DNA of 64,000 nucleotides, taken from contig JALJCQ010000003.1 in the NCBI GenBank assembly GCA_023091665.1, positions 434,001 through 498,000 on the forward strand, given 5' to 3'. Each line of letters begins with the position of its first letter. Within the stretch, counting starts at the first letter, position 1. This document shows, one piece after another, positions 51,608-61,810 of the stretch. The stretch is from Pythium myriotylum (lineage: Eukaryota > Oomycota > Peronosporomycetes > Pythiales > Pythiaceae). A program made the translations under genes and the position numbers. Under the pieces are notes generated by a model. It was not told the DNA's origin. It saw nothing but the letters and a program-made list of their open reading frames with translations, and made no database searches.

Positions 51608-52969
51608 ATGCCTCGTTGGTTCACGCTCGAGGATGCCAAGACGTCGTTTAACCTCTTCTGTTGTGTCTACGGCATTGGCACGCTCGGCATGCCGGCTAAC
51701 TTTGCACGTGCTGGACCAGTTTTTGCTACTCTCGCGCTTCTCTTCATGGCATTTACAAATACGTACGCGTCGGTTGCGATCTCGCGTGTGATGCTCGCAG
51801 CTCCATCGAGCGTCCAGACGTTCGGGGATATTGGTGAGTGGGCGTGCGGGTCGCGTGGACGCTGGGCAGTTGTTGTCTCGCAACTCAGTGTTTGTCTGCT
51901 CGTGCCATGCGCGTTCCTCGTGCTCGGCGGCACGTTGCTGCAGGTTTTGTTTCCACATTCCTTCAGTGGGTCCTTTTGGATCGTGTTCATGGCGCTCATG
52001 GTGTTGTCAGTGTGCCTTATCCCGACCCTGAAGGAAGGAGCCGGTGTGGCTCTTGCTGGATGCCTCGCCACGATCCTTTCTGACATGATCGCCATGGGCG
52101 TGATGGTACACGGGATGAAACAAGTTGATGCCCCAGTTCAGTCGCCAGAAGTAAGTGTTGGCCAGGTATTTACAACGTTCGGGAATCTGTCGCTCGCGTA
52201 CGGCGCTGGCATTGTGATCCCAGACCTCCAGCGCCAACACTCACGACCAACGCAGATGCCACGCGTTATTGGAGCTACTCTTGGTTTTATCTCCCTGCTG
52301 TTCCTTTTGTTGGGGACCACGGGCTATGGTGTCGCTGGCTGTCAGATCTCAGGAAATCTACTTTTCTCGATTACATCAGTCTCTCACGGCGAGACGGACA
52401 CATCACCGCTCGGGTTCATTCCCCATCGTGGCGCTGTTGTAATGGCATACTTCTTCATGCAAATGCACATTACGATCGCGTTTGCGGTGCTTCTTCACCC
52501 GGCTTTCTACACGGCTGAGCGTCTATTACTTGGTATGCACCAGCAAAAAGCATATCACGACATGGAGGCATCCGCTGGTGACCTGAAGCCAGAGAGTGAA
52601 GGGGAAGAGGCAACCGATGATGACGTCGGCGAGTACGCAGGCACGAAATCTACGTTGCGGTATACCTCTCTGCGCTTCGGGATCGTCACCATGCTCGTGC
52701 TGTTAGCATTGGCACTGCAAGACCACTTCCTCGACCTGGCCGACTTCATCGGCGCGACTTGCATCTCTCTAAGCTGTCTGATCCTTCCGCTTGCGTTCTA
52801 TGTGCAGGTCTTTAGGCAATCGCTTTCGATTATCGAGCGACGACTGGCACTGGCAATTATTGCGGTTTCATCGCTTGCCGGTCTCTACGTTGTTCTCGCG
52901 ATCGCTATGAGGTATGCCAAAGAGGACCCAGCGGAAGCTTCACAATTTCCATTTTGTCCAGCACAGTAG
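51608..52969 (+). CDS. Amino acid transporter (AAAP family)
   Basis: 453 residues from ATG 51608 (MPRWFTLEDAKTSF). Helix 1 shows the family start NLFCCVYGIGTLGMPANFARAG, comparable to the GxGxLxLP motif of AAAP/SLC38-like permeases. About eleven helices follow, for example VVVSQLSVCLLVPCAFLVLG, FWIVFMALMVLSVCLIP, FISLLFLLLGTTGYGVAG and FFMQMHITIAFAVLLHPAFY. An acidic cytosolic loop (PESEGEEATDDDVGEY) lies before the last three helices. Proton-coupled uptake or vacuolar exchange of amino acids is the family role; the substrate is unknown. The first 37 codons and the promoter are duplicated at 59847. Confidence 0.85.
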   Translation: MPRWFTLEDAKTSFNLFCCVYGIGTLGMPANFARAGPVFATLALLFMAFTNTYASVAISRVMLAAPSSVQTFGDIGEWACGSRGRWAVVVSQLSVCLLVPCAFLVLGGTLLQVLFPHSFSGSFWIVFMALMVLSVCLIPTLKEGAGVALAGCLATILSDMIAMGVMVHGMKQVDAPVQSPEVSVGQVFTTFGNLSLAYGAGIVIPDLQRQHSRPTQMPRVIGATLGFISLLFLLLGTTGYGVAGCQISGNLLFSITSVSHGETDTSPLGFIPHRGAVVMAYFFMQMHITIAFAVLLHPAFYTAERLLLGMHQQKAYHDMEASAGDLKPESEGEEATDDDVGEYAGTKSTLRYTSLRFGIVTMLVLLALALQDHFLDLADFIGATCISLSCLILPLAFYVQVFRQSLSIIERRLALAIIAVSSLAGLYVVLAIAMRYAKEDPAEASQFPFCPAQ

Positions 52970-53351
52970 CAGACCACCAAAACCCTTCTTTCCATCAATA
53001 TCCGGTTGGGTTGCTCAATAGACGAGTGGTAATGTCAGACAGAACCTTCAGGTTGTTCTTGGACTGTAGTCTTGCGTTGCTCATGTATGGCTCAATTTTT
53101 ATTAGCCGAGGAGATTCTGGCTAATCTTCATTAGTTGCATCACGAGAAATCAATAGATTTGGAAGCATTGAGCACGCACGCTACGCTTGTACACATCTCA
53201 ACGGCAATCATCGGAAAATGCTCTAGCGACGTCAAGATTTCGTTGACAGACTGCAACGCGAAGCACTGCAGCCTTGATATCCTTATCGCCGTTGGCAGCG
53301 ATGGTCTGACTGGGGGACATAACTATGCCACATCCATCAGGTCGTCGTCGT
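52970..53351. other. Intergenic between convergent genes
   Basis: Convergent 3' flanks of the transporter and the Ser-rich gene. No gene recognised. Confidence 0.6.
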
Positions 53352-54947
53352 TTATGCTCGAAAGGACGACCCTCTTCGAATTGGACCACTGCTGCTACCA
53401 CTTTGTGGTCGCCTTGCTCTTGGGACAAGTGACTTTATCGTTTCGTCGACTGCTGTCTCGATATTTGCTCGTCTTGCTACAGTGGATGGTTTCGCTGATG
53501 AAACCCGTGGCTTTCTGATCGATGCTCCCGAGCTGTGCTTATTGGCTTTCCTTCGAGACTCGAGTGCACTTACCGGGCGATTACTCTGGCTTGGTTGCCG
53601 GCTTCCAGGCCGTAGCATCTCCATTACACGCACGGAAGGAACCCCCCAAGCGTCGTCACTGCAGCAGTCTGATAGCCACAAAAGACGACTGCGCGGGGAG
53701 AGATCTTTGGACCCGTGGCCTCCAGGTCCGGGCAATATCGTGGCAGACTCAGTAAAAGAGAGCGACGACGTCGAGCGACATGAAGAGAGAGCTGAATTTG
53801 AATCGTGATCGGCAGCCCATGGGCCAACAGGCGACGTTGATCCGTCGTCGTTGTCGCTCTCGCAATCGAGCTCGAACTCGAGGTCTAGAAGCGTTCTCGC
53901 ACGGGGTTTTCGCTGGAAAGGGGTATCTGCACCAAGACTTCGTTGCGGTAGGCTCGTGGTGGTCGGTAGGTTCAATCCCAGCGATGTTGAGCTCGTAAAC
54001 TGCGGATGAGAGACTGTTGATGCCTCGCCGCTTGAATATGAGCGGATGCGAAAGCCCTCGCTCTCGTTGGAGTGGGAGGCTGGTAGATCGTCATCGCTTG
54101 CGTCGTGCTTTGGGTGCTGGGTATACGTGTTGCTTGACACGTGCACATTATTAGAAAGTGCGCCACGCGAAGCTGAGCTCGATAGAACAGCGGGTATCAC
54201 CATGCTTGCTGTGCCTTCGCTAACAAGTCGTGAGGCCATCACTTGATTCGCGGATACTTGTCGACGGAGCTGGACATTCGATGGCGATGGTGTGAGAGAC
54301 ATTTTCTCAACCGGATTCTTCAGGTATTTCCGGGCATGGTGGTTACTGCATGAAGCGGTCTCCTCGTCTACTGGGAGGCTAGATTGGATCGTGCGCTGCC
54401 GGAGCGCGATTTTCTCTCGCAATTCATTAATTATCAACTCCAGCTCCGAGTCGGTTCGCTGGAGACCGCGCTGAGATCGAGGCGTTTCCGTGGCCGCAGA
54501 TGAGTGGAGTGGGAGACCTGGCAGCGGGAGCACGGAAACGACGCTACCAGTGCAATCTTCAGCATTATTGCTTCGGGGGCTCTCACCGGTCAGAGATCGC
54601 CCCGAGCAGATGATAAACTTGTCGTGCGCAGTGTCACCGACGGGATTTTGTTCAGGAGTCTCCTCGGCAACGTCTTCTTTCGTGGAGCTTACGAGCGTTG
54701 TAGTCAGTAGAATGCTTTCGGAAGTAGCAGCAATGGAGGGCCGAGCAGGACCATTCGACGAGACGGGGATCCGTGCTGGTTTGATAGCCAGTGGTCGTCG
54801 ACCGAACGTCATGGGCGCTGCGCGAGTTGCGGTATAGCGAGCATGGAGATGCACAGGGTGGTGGGCATCTTCCTCGCGACTCAGTAGCGTCACCGGCACG
54901 GCCGCAAGTGTGCCGACCAAAGCGGATGGCGATGTATTCCACCGCAT
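53352..54947 (-). CDS. Ser-rich disordered protein of unknown function
   Basis: About 531 residues in one long exon from ATG 54947 (MRWNTSPSALVG). Composition is Ser/Pro/Arg-rich and mostly disordered. One short predicted helix, TDSELELIINELREKIALRQ, may form a coiled coil. Other notable pieces are RARTLLDLEFELDCESDNDD and a basic C-terminus (KSLVPRARRPQSGSSSGPIRR). In-frame sequence continues upstream as FLDPNALAINHTRAVES to a possible splice acceptor near 55000 (CTATTTTAG), so a first exon may be missing; I could not place one with an ATG. Likely a phospho-regulated scaffold. No family recognised. Confidence 0.6.
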   Translation of the reverse strand: MRWNTSPSALVGTLAAVPVTLLSREEDAHHPVHLHARYTATRAAPMTFGRRPLAIKPARIPVSSNGPARPSIAATSESILLTTTLVSSTKEDVAEETPEQNPVGDTAHDKFIICSGRSLTGESPRSNNAEDCTGSVVSVLPLPGLPLHSSAATETPRSQRGLQRTDSELELIINELREKIALRQRTIQSSLPVDEETASCSNHHARKYLKNPVEKMSLTPSPSNVQLRRQVSANQVMASRLVSEGTASMVIPAVLSSSASRGALSNNVHVSSNTYTQHPKHDASDDDLPASHSNESEGFRIRSYSSGEASTVSHPQFTSSTSLGLNLPTTTSLPQRSLGADTPFQRKPRARTLLDLEFELDCESDNDDGSTSPVGPWAADHDSNSALSSCRSTSSLSFTESATILPGPGGHGSKDLSPRSRLLWLSDCCSDDAWGVPSVRVMEMLRPGSRQPSQSNRPVSALESRRKANKHSSGASIRKPRVSSAKPSTVARRANIETAVDETIKSLVPRARRPQSGSSSGPIRRGSSFRA

Positions 54948-55110
54948 TGACTCCACGGCACGCGTGTGGTTAATTGCCAGGGCATTCGGGTCCAGGAAAC
55001 CTAAAATAGAAAATATTCATCACGCACGGTTGAAAATAGCGAGGATCGTTGTTGGTGGTGGTTACCTCGACATCGCTGATTGCATATACACTAAAAGAAC
55101 TTCAATCGCA

Positions 55111-55935
55111 TCAGTACGTCGTGATGACTCGGTCGTTGAGCGGCTGCACGGGACGAGCGGCTTTGCCGTTGTCGGAAGCCTCGATCCGCTTGAGGTCGGT
55201 CTGGATCTGGTCGTAGTCCGACGTTGAGACTGCGAGCGGCTTCTCGACAACCCACCAGTCGACCGTCTCATCACAACTGGGGCTAGTCAGACTACCAGCG
55301 TAGTTGAACAATCTCCCGCCTGCGATCGCCGACTCGATCATCGAGTGGAAGGACGGCAGCGTGACCTCGGCGGTCTTGTTCATGCTAACGTTCTTGATCT
55401 GTTCGAGGTACTTGAGCACGAATGGATCGGTCTTGGCTGTGGGCTGCTTATCAAAGAAAAGACCGACGACCAGAATATCCTTCTCGCTCTTGTGAACGAA
55501 GTGGATCTCGGCGTCGTGAACCTTGCCGTTGAGCGTGTGCTCTGCCGGCTCATGGAAGTGGGCTATCGCATACTTGTAGGCTTTGCCGTGGGCCGAGACC
55601 TGGCACGTGCCGCCCACGGCTTCGGCCTTGAACGCGTCGTAGTACTCCTTGATCTTGTGAGGTCCGCACTCACCCGAGAACGACAGCGGCGACTTGGCTC
55701 GCTTCGTGCCGGCTACGCGGCACATGGTCGTGGGCACAATGTCGATCGGAGACTGGCGTTTGCCACCGCAATTCGGGTACTTCTGGCTCCACTCGGCCGG
55801 CGCGTAGACGCTGGCGTCGTTCGTCTTGTAGCTGAACTGCTTGCCGCCATCCGCCGTGGCGCCGTCGGCGTGGGCCGACCCGACGGCGCAGCAAGCGAGA
55901 GAGACTGTGGCGGCAAAGAGAGAGAAGCACTTCAT
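55111..55935 (-). CDS. Secreted alpha-carbonic anhydrase 1
   Basis: 274 residues, one exon. A signal peptide (MKCFSLFAATVSLACCAVG..AHA) leads to an alpha-CA domain with GGKRQSPIDIVP, AHFHEPAEHTLNG (two zinc His and the Glu), DAEIHFVH (third zinc His) and GSLTSPSCDETVDWWV (the Thr that orients the zinc-bound hydroxide). It hydrates CO2 to bicarbonate outside the cell or in the secretory pathway. The proton-shuttle His of fast alpha-CAs seems replaced (VGGTCQV where NGHxxxV is usual). Paralogs 2 and 3 lie 2-7 kb away. Confidence 0.93.
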   Translation of the reverse strand: MKCFSLFAATVSLACCAVGSAHADGATADGGKQFSYKTNDASVYAPAEWSQKYPNCGGKRQSPIDIVPTTMCRVAGTKRAKSPLSFSGECGPHKIKEYYDAFKAEAVGGTCQVSAHGKAYKYAIAHFHEPAEHTLNGKVHDAEIHFVHKSEKDILVVGLFFDKQPTAKTDPFVLKYLEQIKNVSMNKTAEVTLPSFHSMIESAIAGGRLFNYAGSLTSPSCDETVDWWVVEKPLAVSTSDYDQIQTDLKRIEASDNGKAARPVQPLNDRVITTY

Positions 55936-56739
55936 GGCGAGAACACGCGAATTTCAAGACTGAGGACTCTGGGAATGAGGCGGGGGATGAGTATGCACGA
56001 GCTCGCCAACTGCACTGCCCGATCTCTGTCCGTCTGGCCGAGCTTCAGATCCGCTTGGTCGTCACCTGGTCGCCAGAGACGACGCAACGCGTCTCCAAGA
56101 CCACGACCACCTGTACATATGCTCGCCGGATCTTCCAACCGATTTCCATTCTCCAATACTGGAGACCGTGAGTTAGACAGGGGGGCATCCAGCATTCCTC
56201 TTCCAGATCACGCCAGCCACGTTGAGGCGATCCACTCTTACCCACACGCTCATCCAGTGAACTGGGAACGCCATGGCCATGTTGGGATCAACCGCTTCAG
56301 CCAGCAGGCAAAATGCGAGGGCTTCTGCGCCAGGCCACGCCGCCCATCTCACTGCAAATGATCACCGACGAGACGACACCCAGCTGGCGGCCGACGTGGT
56401 CCGTGTCTCTATTAATTGCTTCCAACCCATGGATCGTTTATGTGCAAAAAGGCGGTGGCCTGTGCCTCTCGAAGATTCACATCGAGCTTTTGTGAGTTGG
56501 TCGAGGCAATGCAGTGCATGTAATCTCGTGCAACGTGACGATTGCAAGAGACTGCAGTGAGCTGATAAAGGCCGTGTCCGTCGAGTAGAAAGGGTCACAA
56601 CATGGACCCATCCCTCCTCTACATAGGGAGCACAATGTTCTTTCTTCCAAACACTATCAATCCAAACTTGTATTCCGAGAGGCACAGATTAGAAAGAAAT
56701 GGACACGATTGCGACTTAGTCGAACGCACGGTGATCAGG
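55936..56739. other. Intergenic
   Basis: Promoter side of carbonic anhydrase 1 and 3' flank of the F-box gene. No supported gene. Confidence 0.55.
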
Positions 56740-57813
56740 CTACCATCCGAACGGAGGTGGTGGTGGTCGTAAAATGTCTGGAGACGGCGGTCGAAAATAG
56801 TACGGATCCAAGTGATAACGCGGACCATCCGGAATGGGCAGTGCCTCCCATACGCGTCGCCGCGCCTCCTTGACTCGTTTATCTTTTTCGTGCAGTTGAA
56901 CATAGCGCCCTTTCACGTCATCTTGGTTGGTAGGCTGTGTTAGACCGAACGGGAAGTCTACATCGAATAGATGTCAAAATTCTTTCTGCTACCACAGAAT
57001 GCATAAACACGCGCACCGCGATCGATATACGCACGCCAGATCTCGGGCTGTCTTGCGAACTGATTGAGAAACTGTGCGAAGCACTGTGAGCAGAGACACC
57101 CACGCAGTTCGATCTCCGTCGACATACTTTGTTTGTTCGCGTGACGCCGCAATAGTCCACACTCGCGAGAAACGGCGCGATACGTAGTAACAGAGGCTCT
57201 GGAAGGCGCCCAAGCTCGGCGCCAGCACTCGTGCTCGCGTGGAGTCGCTGCTCGGCGCCGAGAAACAGCGGGTACACGGCTCGCGCGAGACTTTGAACGC
57301 ATTCCAAATCAATCGTTCCCCACTCCCATCCAAACACTCCAAGCAAGCCACTCACCGCCAGCGCAATATCTCTGTGCTAACGACCCACTGTCCCATGGTC
57401 GAGTGTGTTCGTTCATCCACTGCGATTCGTCCATCCGCCAGCTTGACAAACTCGGGTACGCTGTTCATTAATTAACAAATCAGCAAACCCACGACGACGA
57501 CCACCACCACCGACAAGCAACAAAGACAAGCTTCGTACTCGAGACCCAGTCGCGTTGAGATCTCTCGCCCCACAAAATGCACAAAGAGCTTGTCGCCGAT
57601 CGCGAGGCCTTTGACGTCGATCGGCGTCGCGTCGCGCGCGCGGAACCTCGCGCCAGGAGCTGCGCTCACGCCCACGGCGCGCAGCTGCGTCTCGAGCGCT
57701 TGCAGATCCGACTCGACAGCCCACTCGTCGCGCAGCTGCGCCAGCAGCACGAGCAGCAGCGCCGTCGCGCGCTCCATGGTCTCGTCGCGAGAGAACTGAG
57801 CTGGGAGGTTCAT
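56740..57813 (-). CDS. FBXO7-like F-box protein
   Basis: Five exons (57813-57539, 57460-57356, 57290-57128, 57059-57017, 56957-56740) join in frame over GT..AG introns of 59-78 nt and give 267 residues. The N-terminal ~125 residues include IGDKLFVHFVGREIS and MGQWVVSTEILRW. An F-box follows: LARAVYPLFLG, then LPEPLLLRIAPFLASVDYCG and the closing FARQPEIWRAYIDRDF. The pattern PLxYPL..LPxELxLRI..PLLWRxLYxRDF is that of FBXO7. The C-terminus is basic then Pro-rich (PPSPDILRPPPPPFGW). F-box proteins bring substrates to SCF ubiquitin ligases; FBXO7/PI31 relatives also bind proteasomes. The last intron removes an early TAG and restores the RDF motif. Confidence 0.75.
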
Positions 57814-58220
57814 CGGAGCTCTCAGATGATGTGGTCCACTCTACAAGTGATCCCCTGTTGAAGAAGAAGGAATGTAGCCATATCATTTCAGGAATGTGAG
57901 ATGCGAATCAGACGTCCAGGGCGGAGTGAGTGGCGAAAGAGAAGAAAACGAAAGATCGCGAGCCCTCGATGAGGTCATCAAGGCACGACAGAGCACGAGA
58001 GCGCATCTCCGCTTCACCAGGCTCGCTGCCACCCGCGAATCCGGTGGGTTCACGTCGAGACTCGCACCTGCGCGGGGGAAGAGAGCTGAGTTGAACCCAC
58101 GACCTGATTCCCTCGACAGTGTGGATGGGCTCACGGAGCTCCTCAGTTTGTCTCGCTCTCTGCCCACGGGTGGCTGTCCACTTCTCCGGCTCGCACTCCC
58201 CAATCTCCTCCGTCGCAACC
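57814..58220. other. Intergenic (divergent promoters)
   Basis: Shared upstream region of the F-box gene (minus) and carbonic anhydrase 2 (plus). The sequence is open in several frames through composition only; no gene supported. Confidence 0.55.
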
Positions 58221-59109
58221 ATGAAGCTCTCGATCGCCGCTGCGCTCGCCGTCGCTGCTCTGGCCGTCGCGCCTTCCTCTGTCTCGGCGGTCTCGATGCC
58301 CGCTGGCACACCAGGGACCAACGACTGGACCTACAAGACGTCCGCCAACGGGCTCCCCGGTCCGGCGCACTGGGGGGAGACGTACAAGACCTGCGCTGGC
58401 AAGCGCCAGTCGCCCATCGACATCACCTACGTGGACGAGTCCCAGGGCCAGCTCCCGCTCGAGCTCAGCGGCTCGTGCACTGCCTACAATGTCACGCAGC
58501 ATTACGATTCGTTCAAGGCCGAGGTCCAGGGTGGTTCGTGCGTCGCCAAGTGCGAGGGCAAGTCCTACACATTTGCACAGGTCCACTTCCACGCGCCGTC
58601 CGAGCACACTGTGGATGGCGTGCCGTACGACGCCGAGGCACACTTTGTGCACAAAGCTGATGACGGCAGCATCATCGTGATCGGCATCTTCCTACAGCGC
58701 AGCGACGACGACACGGCGGGGACCGAGCCGTTCTTTGCCAAGTTCTTCGAGACGCTTGACGACGTCGAGGAGAATGATCCGGTTCCCGCGACACTGTGAG
58801 TCCGACCTGATTATGTTTTATCTTGTGGTCGCTGACTGACGTGGACAACTACTCATTAGGGGACTTTTCCACACGGCAGTCAAGAACGCGATCAGCGAGG
58901 GCTACGTCTTCAACTACCCAGGCGGCCTCACCGTGCCACCGTGCAGTGAAGTGGTCACTTGGTATGTCGTGGAGACACCGCTCGTCGTCTCTGAGGAAGA
59001 TTACGAGACGATTACCACGAACCTGAAGCGTATCGTGGCCGCTACGGCTGATGGCAAAAATGCGCGACCGACCCAGCCGCTCCACGGCCGCAAGATTGTG
59101 GCATTCTAA
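58221..59109 (+). CDS. Secreted alpha-carbonic anhydrase 2
   Basis: Two exons (58221-58795, 58860-59109) split by a 64-nt intron (GTGAGT..CATTAG); 274 residues from ATG 58221. Signal peptide MKLSIAAALAVAALAVAPS. Domain motifs: AGKRQSPIDITYV, QVHFHAPSEHTVDG and DAEAHFVH for zinc, and GGLTVPPCSEVVTWYV. The residue after the key Thr is Val, where many CAs have Thr. It carries the GGSCV form at the proton-shuttle site. The intron is absent from paralogs 1 and 3. Extracellular CO2/bicarbonate exchange is the likely role. Confidence 0.93.
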
Positions 59110-59846
59110 GCTGAAAAATATCGTGTTAAAACTGTCACGAGTACACACCGCTGAACTGTCATTCGAGGAGATGTTGATGTGCTTTAGCAGCTCGCAGGCT
59201 TACGGTATGTGGACCCAGCTCGCTCTATATTCAACGTAAGGTCTCTAGATCACCCTTACAGGGTGTGTAATTCGAAACGTTCTCTCGCAGAGTGCTGTGA
59301 GTCGACGGAACCGTCCTCGACAATTTCGCTGTTTCTCACGGGGAGAACGAGTCTGCAGTAACAAAATTGCTCAGTTTGGTTGGCTTTCACGTCGGAAAAC
59401 GCTAACTGTACTCAGAAAGGTCCAACCTGCACACACTGTCGGCTTTGCGGCTCAACCCTGCGAAGTCTTTGAGAGAATTCATGACATTGCATGGATTGCT
59501 CTCCAGCTAAAATTCCGGAGCATAGTCCTCTTTGATGTGTACTATTAGAGCGTATCGAGACACCCAACTGGGATGTTGAGCCCCGACTTGGCTCGCGTGA
59601 TCTGGAGTTCTACGTTCAATATGGTTCCAATATGGAATTTCATTCGCCTTCAGTGCAGGGCCAGTCGAAGCCATCGGATACTCCTGAGATATAGTTCAGA
59701 AAAGATCTTGGGGACGACGTTGTTTTTCACGATGGGGGAATTAGATTATCCAATTACGGGCTATGTCCTGGCAAAAAGTCGCGCGGGCTCTGTCGTGAAT
59801 GTTGTCTCCAGTGATTTTGAAGCTCCCGTTTCACCAGTGATTTGAT

Positions 59847-59990
59847 CGGTCCAGCACGTGCAAAGTTGGCCGGCATGCCCAGCGTGCCAATGCCGTAGAC
59901 GCAACAGAAGAGATTAAACGACGCCCTGGCGTCCTCGAGTGTGAACCAACGAGGCATGTGATGACGCCGAGCAAAAATGCCAAATGACAA
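59847..59990 (-). pseudogene. Duplicated promoter and first 37 codons of the transporter
   Basis: From ATG 59957 the minus strand reads MPRWFTLEDARASFNLFCCV..GMPANFARAGP, almost identical to the gene at 51608, then similarity ends within a few bases. The 5' flank also matches (CGCTAACTTTGTCATT). Similarity continues weakly to about 60100 into the neighbouring decayed gene. No downstream transporter sequence is present. Confidence 0.88.
59971..59987 (-). promoter_or_regulatory. Initiator-like element kept in the transporter fragment
   Basis: Minus-strand TCATTTGGCATTTTTGC fits the oomycete initiator plus flanking-region pattern and sits 13 bases before the fragment's ATG. Confidence 0.5.
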
Positions 59991-60370
59991 AGTTAGCGAT
60001 GGGGGGAAACGGCTAACTTCAAGTTCGAACTGGTTCCATACTGCGTTGATGATGTGCTACCGGTATTTTATGATGAATCGAACCCACCGAGTGGTCGGTG
60101 TAAAGATGGTACTTGAAGCGCTGAAGATCGTCAGACTGCAGCGCACGGGCGGCAAGGCGTCGTGGGTAGTTGGGTGTCGTAGTTTGGCACAGCGGCAGTG
60201 TGGTTCAACCTCGAGGACGAGTGAGCAGTTGTAGAGCTGCTCGAGGTGAATGACATGGATGTCTATGTGGTCGATATCCTCAGGCACTCAAAAGAAGATC
60301 CAGACGCCCATTGGCTACAGTCCAAGCCGCAACCAGTGGAGCATGCATCATTACTCAGCATACGAACCCC

Positions 60371-60457
60371 ACTTACACTTTTGGAGAGCACTCAGAGTGC
60401 TACGTCGATGCCTACTTACACTTTTGGAGAGCACTCAGAGTGCTACGTCGTATGCCT
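60371..60457. repeat. 43-bp tandem duplication with internal palindrome
   Basis: Two copies of a 43-bp unit beginning ACTTACACTTTTGG, identical for 37 bases, the second with one extra T. Each holds AGCACTCAGAGTGCT, an inverted repeat. Confidence 0.85.
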
Positions 60458-61810
60458 AGTTTTACCCTGAGGTCTCAGCACAAGGCATGCCACTCGAATC
60501 TCGATATCACTTTCGGTCTATCTTGCTGTGACTCAGCTAGGCTGAGAACTTGTGACTGATGGCGCGAGGCAAGGTCATTCTGTACGCGTTGGGTGAGATT
60601 GACTCCGCGGTATTTGGCTGCACGCTCGCGACGGCGCGTACTGGTGCTGCGATGAACTCCTTCGCCATTGTAGCGATCAAGATATCGCAAGTGCCAGTAG
60701 TGATCATCATGGAAATGGTGTGTGTTAAAAGTTTGCTCACCACATGCGTTGCTTGGGCCCATATTCGCGAAAGCAAGTATCTGGGCCAGACCGACTTGTT
60801 CTATCTGAAATCGCTGAGCGGTGGTTCGGAGCTTCGATGCTACTAGTACAAATGCTTGGATAGATGCTGGATGAATCGAGAAGATGATGGCTGTGAAATC
60901 TGGTCGTGGAAGTGTCGTGGGTGTATCCAGCTCTTGGAGATGATGCAGCTTCTGGTACCTCTTCCAAAGGATGAATTTGGAGACATTGGCGTAATCCTGC
61001 AGTTAATGGATTCCACTCGCTGGAACAGCACAGAAATGTTCACTGGATTTCTACTCCATGGAAGACAGTTGGGGGGGGGAGTCACCCTGTCTGAGACGAA
61101 GCAGTACCGGCTGTCAAATTGGCTGCTGTCGCAAAGGGAATCGGAGAAGGCCAGGCAGGTCCCATCCTGCCGGCTCAATGAGCTCATCTGCTTTTTTGAG
61201 AAAGTTCCCGAAAATGGTGTGTCAGTGAGAACCATGCACGTGGTTTGGAAGAACTCTGTACACGACTTTCGACGGGTCTCACTTGTCCGAAAACAAACGA
61301 GGTCTCCTTTCCTATCGTGCGTGGGTTGTGAATGACGAAGTCGTCCTTCCGTGTACTCTCTTGACACTTTTTAGTCGCGGATACGAAGCGTCCCGCTGTA
61401 GCTAACTAGTTAGTCTGAAAACCGACGTGAATCGACGCCTCGTTTGGTGATCAGCGGTCGGGGACTCCAAGACTTGATGGATGATTTGGATCATCTCAAA
61501 GGACCACTCTGTGAAGGCTATCCCATGCAGTATCCAAATCCAGGTGTAGTTAAGAGCAGTATATACATTTACTGGCATAGCAGCGAATCGCTCACTACAG
61601 AGAGGCTTGCCGGCAGTGCACCTTATATTGTGAACTCGTTTTGACAGGGACTCAACTGGTGATCATGAAACCGAGTGTCCCATGAAACCTTGCAACCAGA
61701 CAAATCCCGAGTCCCACGATGAACCCGTTGCCTCCTCCATCCTCCCCTGTCGTCGCAATCCCTCATGATCATTCTCGATTTCTCGATCGACATACCAAGC
61801 TTCTCCCACC

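Larger units (their letters stand above)
59110..61810. other. Intergenic, rich in fragments
   Basis: A 2.7-kb gene-poor stretch. It holds the transporter fragment (59847-59990), short related plus-strand segments at 59690-59845 and 60559-60700, a 43-bp tandem repeat (60371-60457), and open but unsupported sequence on both strands at 60850-61360. It looks like a sink for duplicated pieces. Confidence 0.6.

Noticed and set aside
56958..57020. Early stop (TAG at 56958) ending the F-box protein at ...FDIYSM
   Set aside because: A 59-nt intron (57016-56958) removes it, restores the WRxxIxRDF motif and joins a clearly coding last exon.
60843..61367. Overlapping open frames of 159 and 174 codons on opposite strands
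   Set aside because: No start context, motif or coding-like composition on either strand; they lie in a fragment-rich gap.
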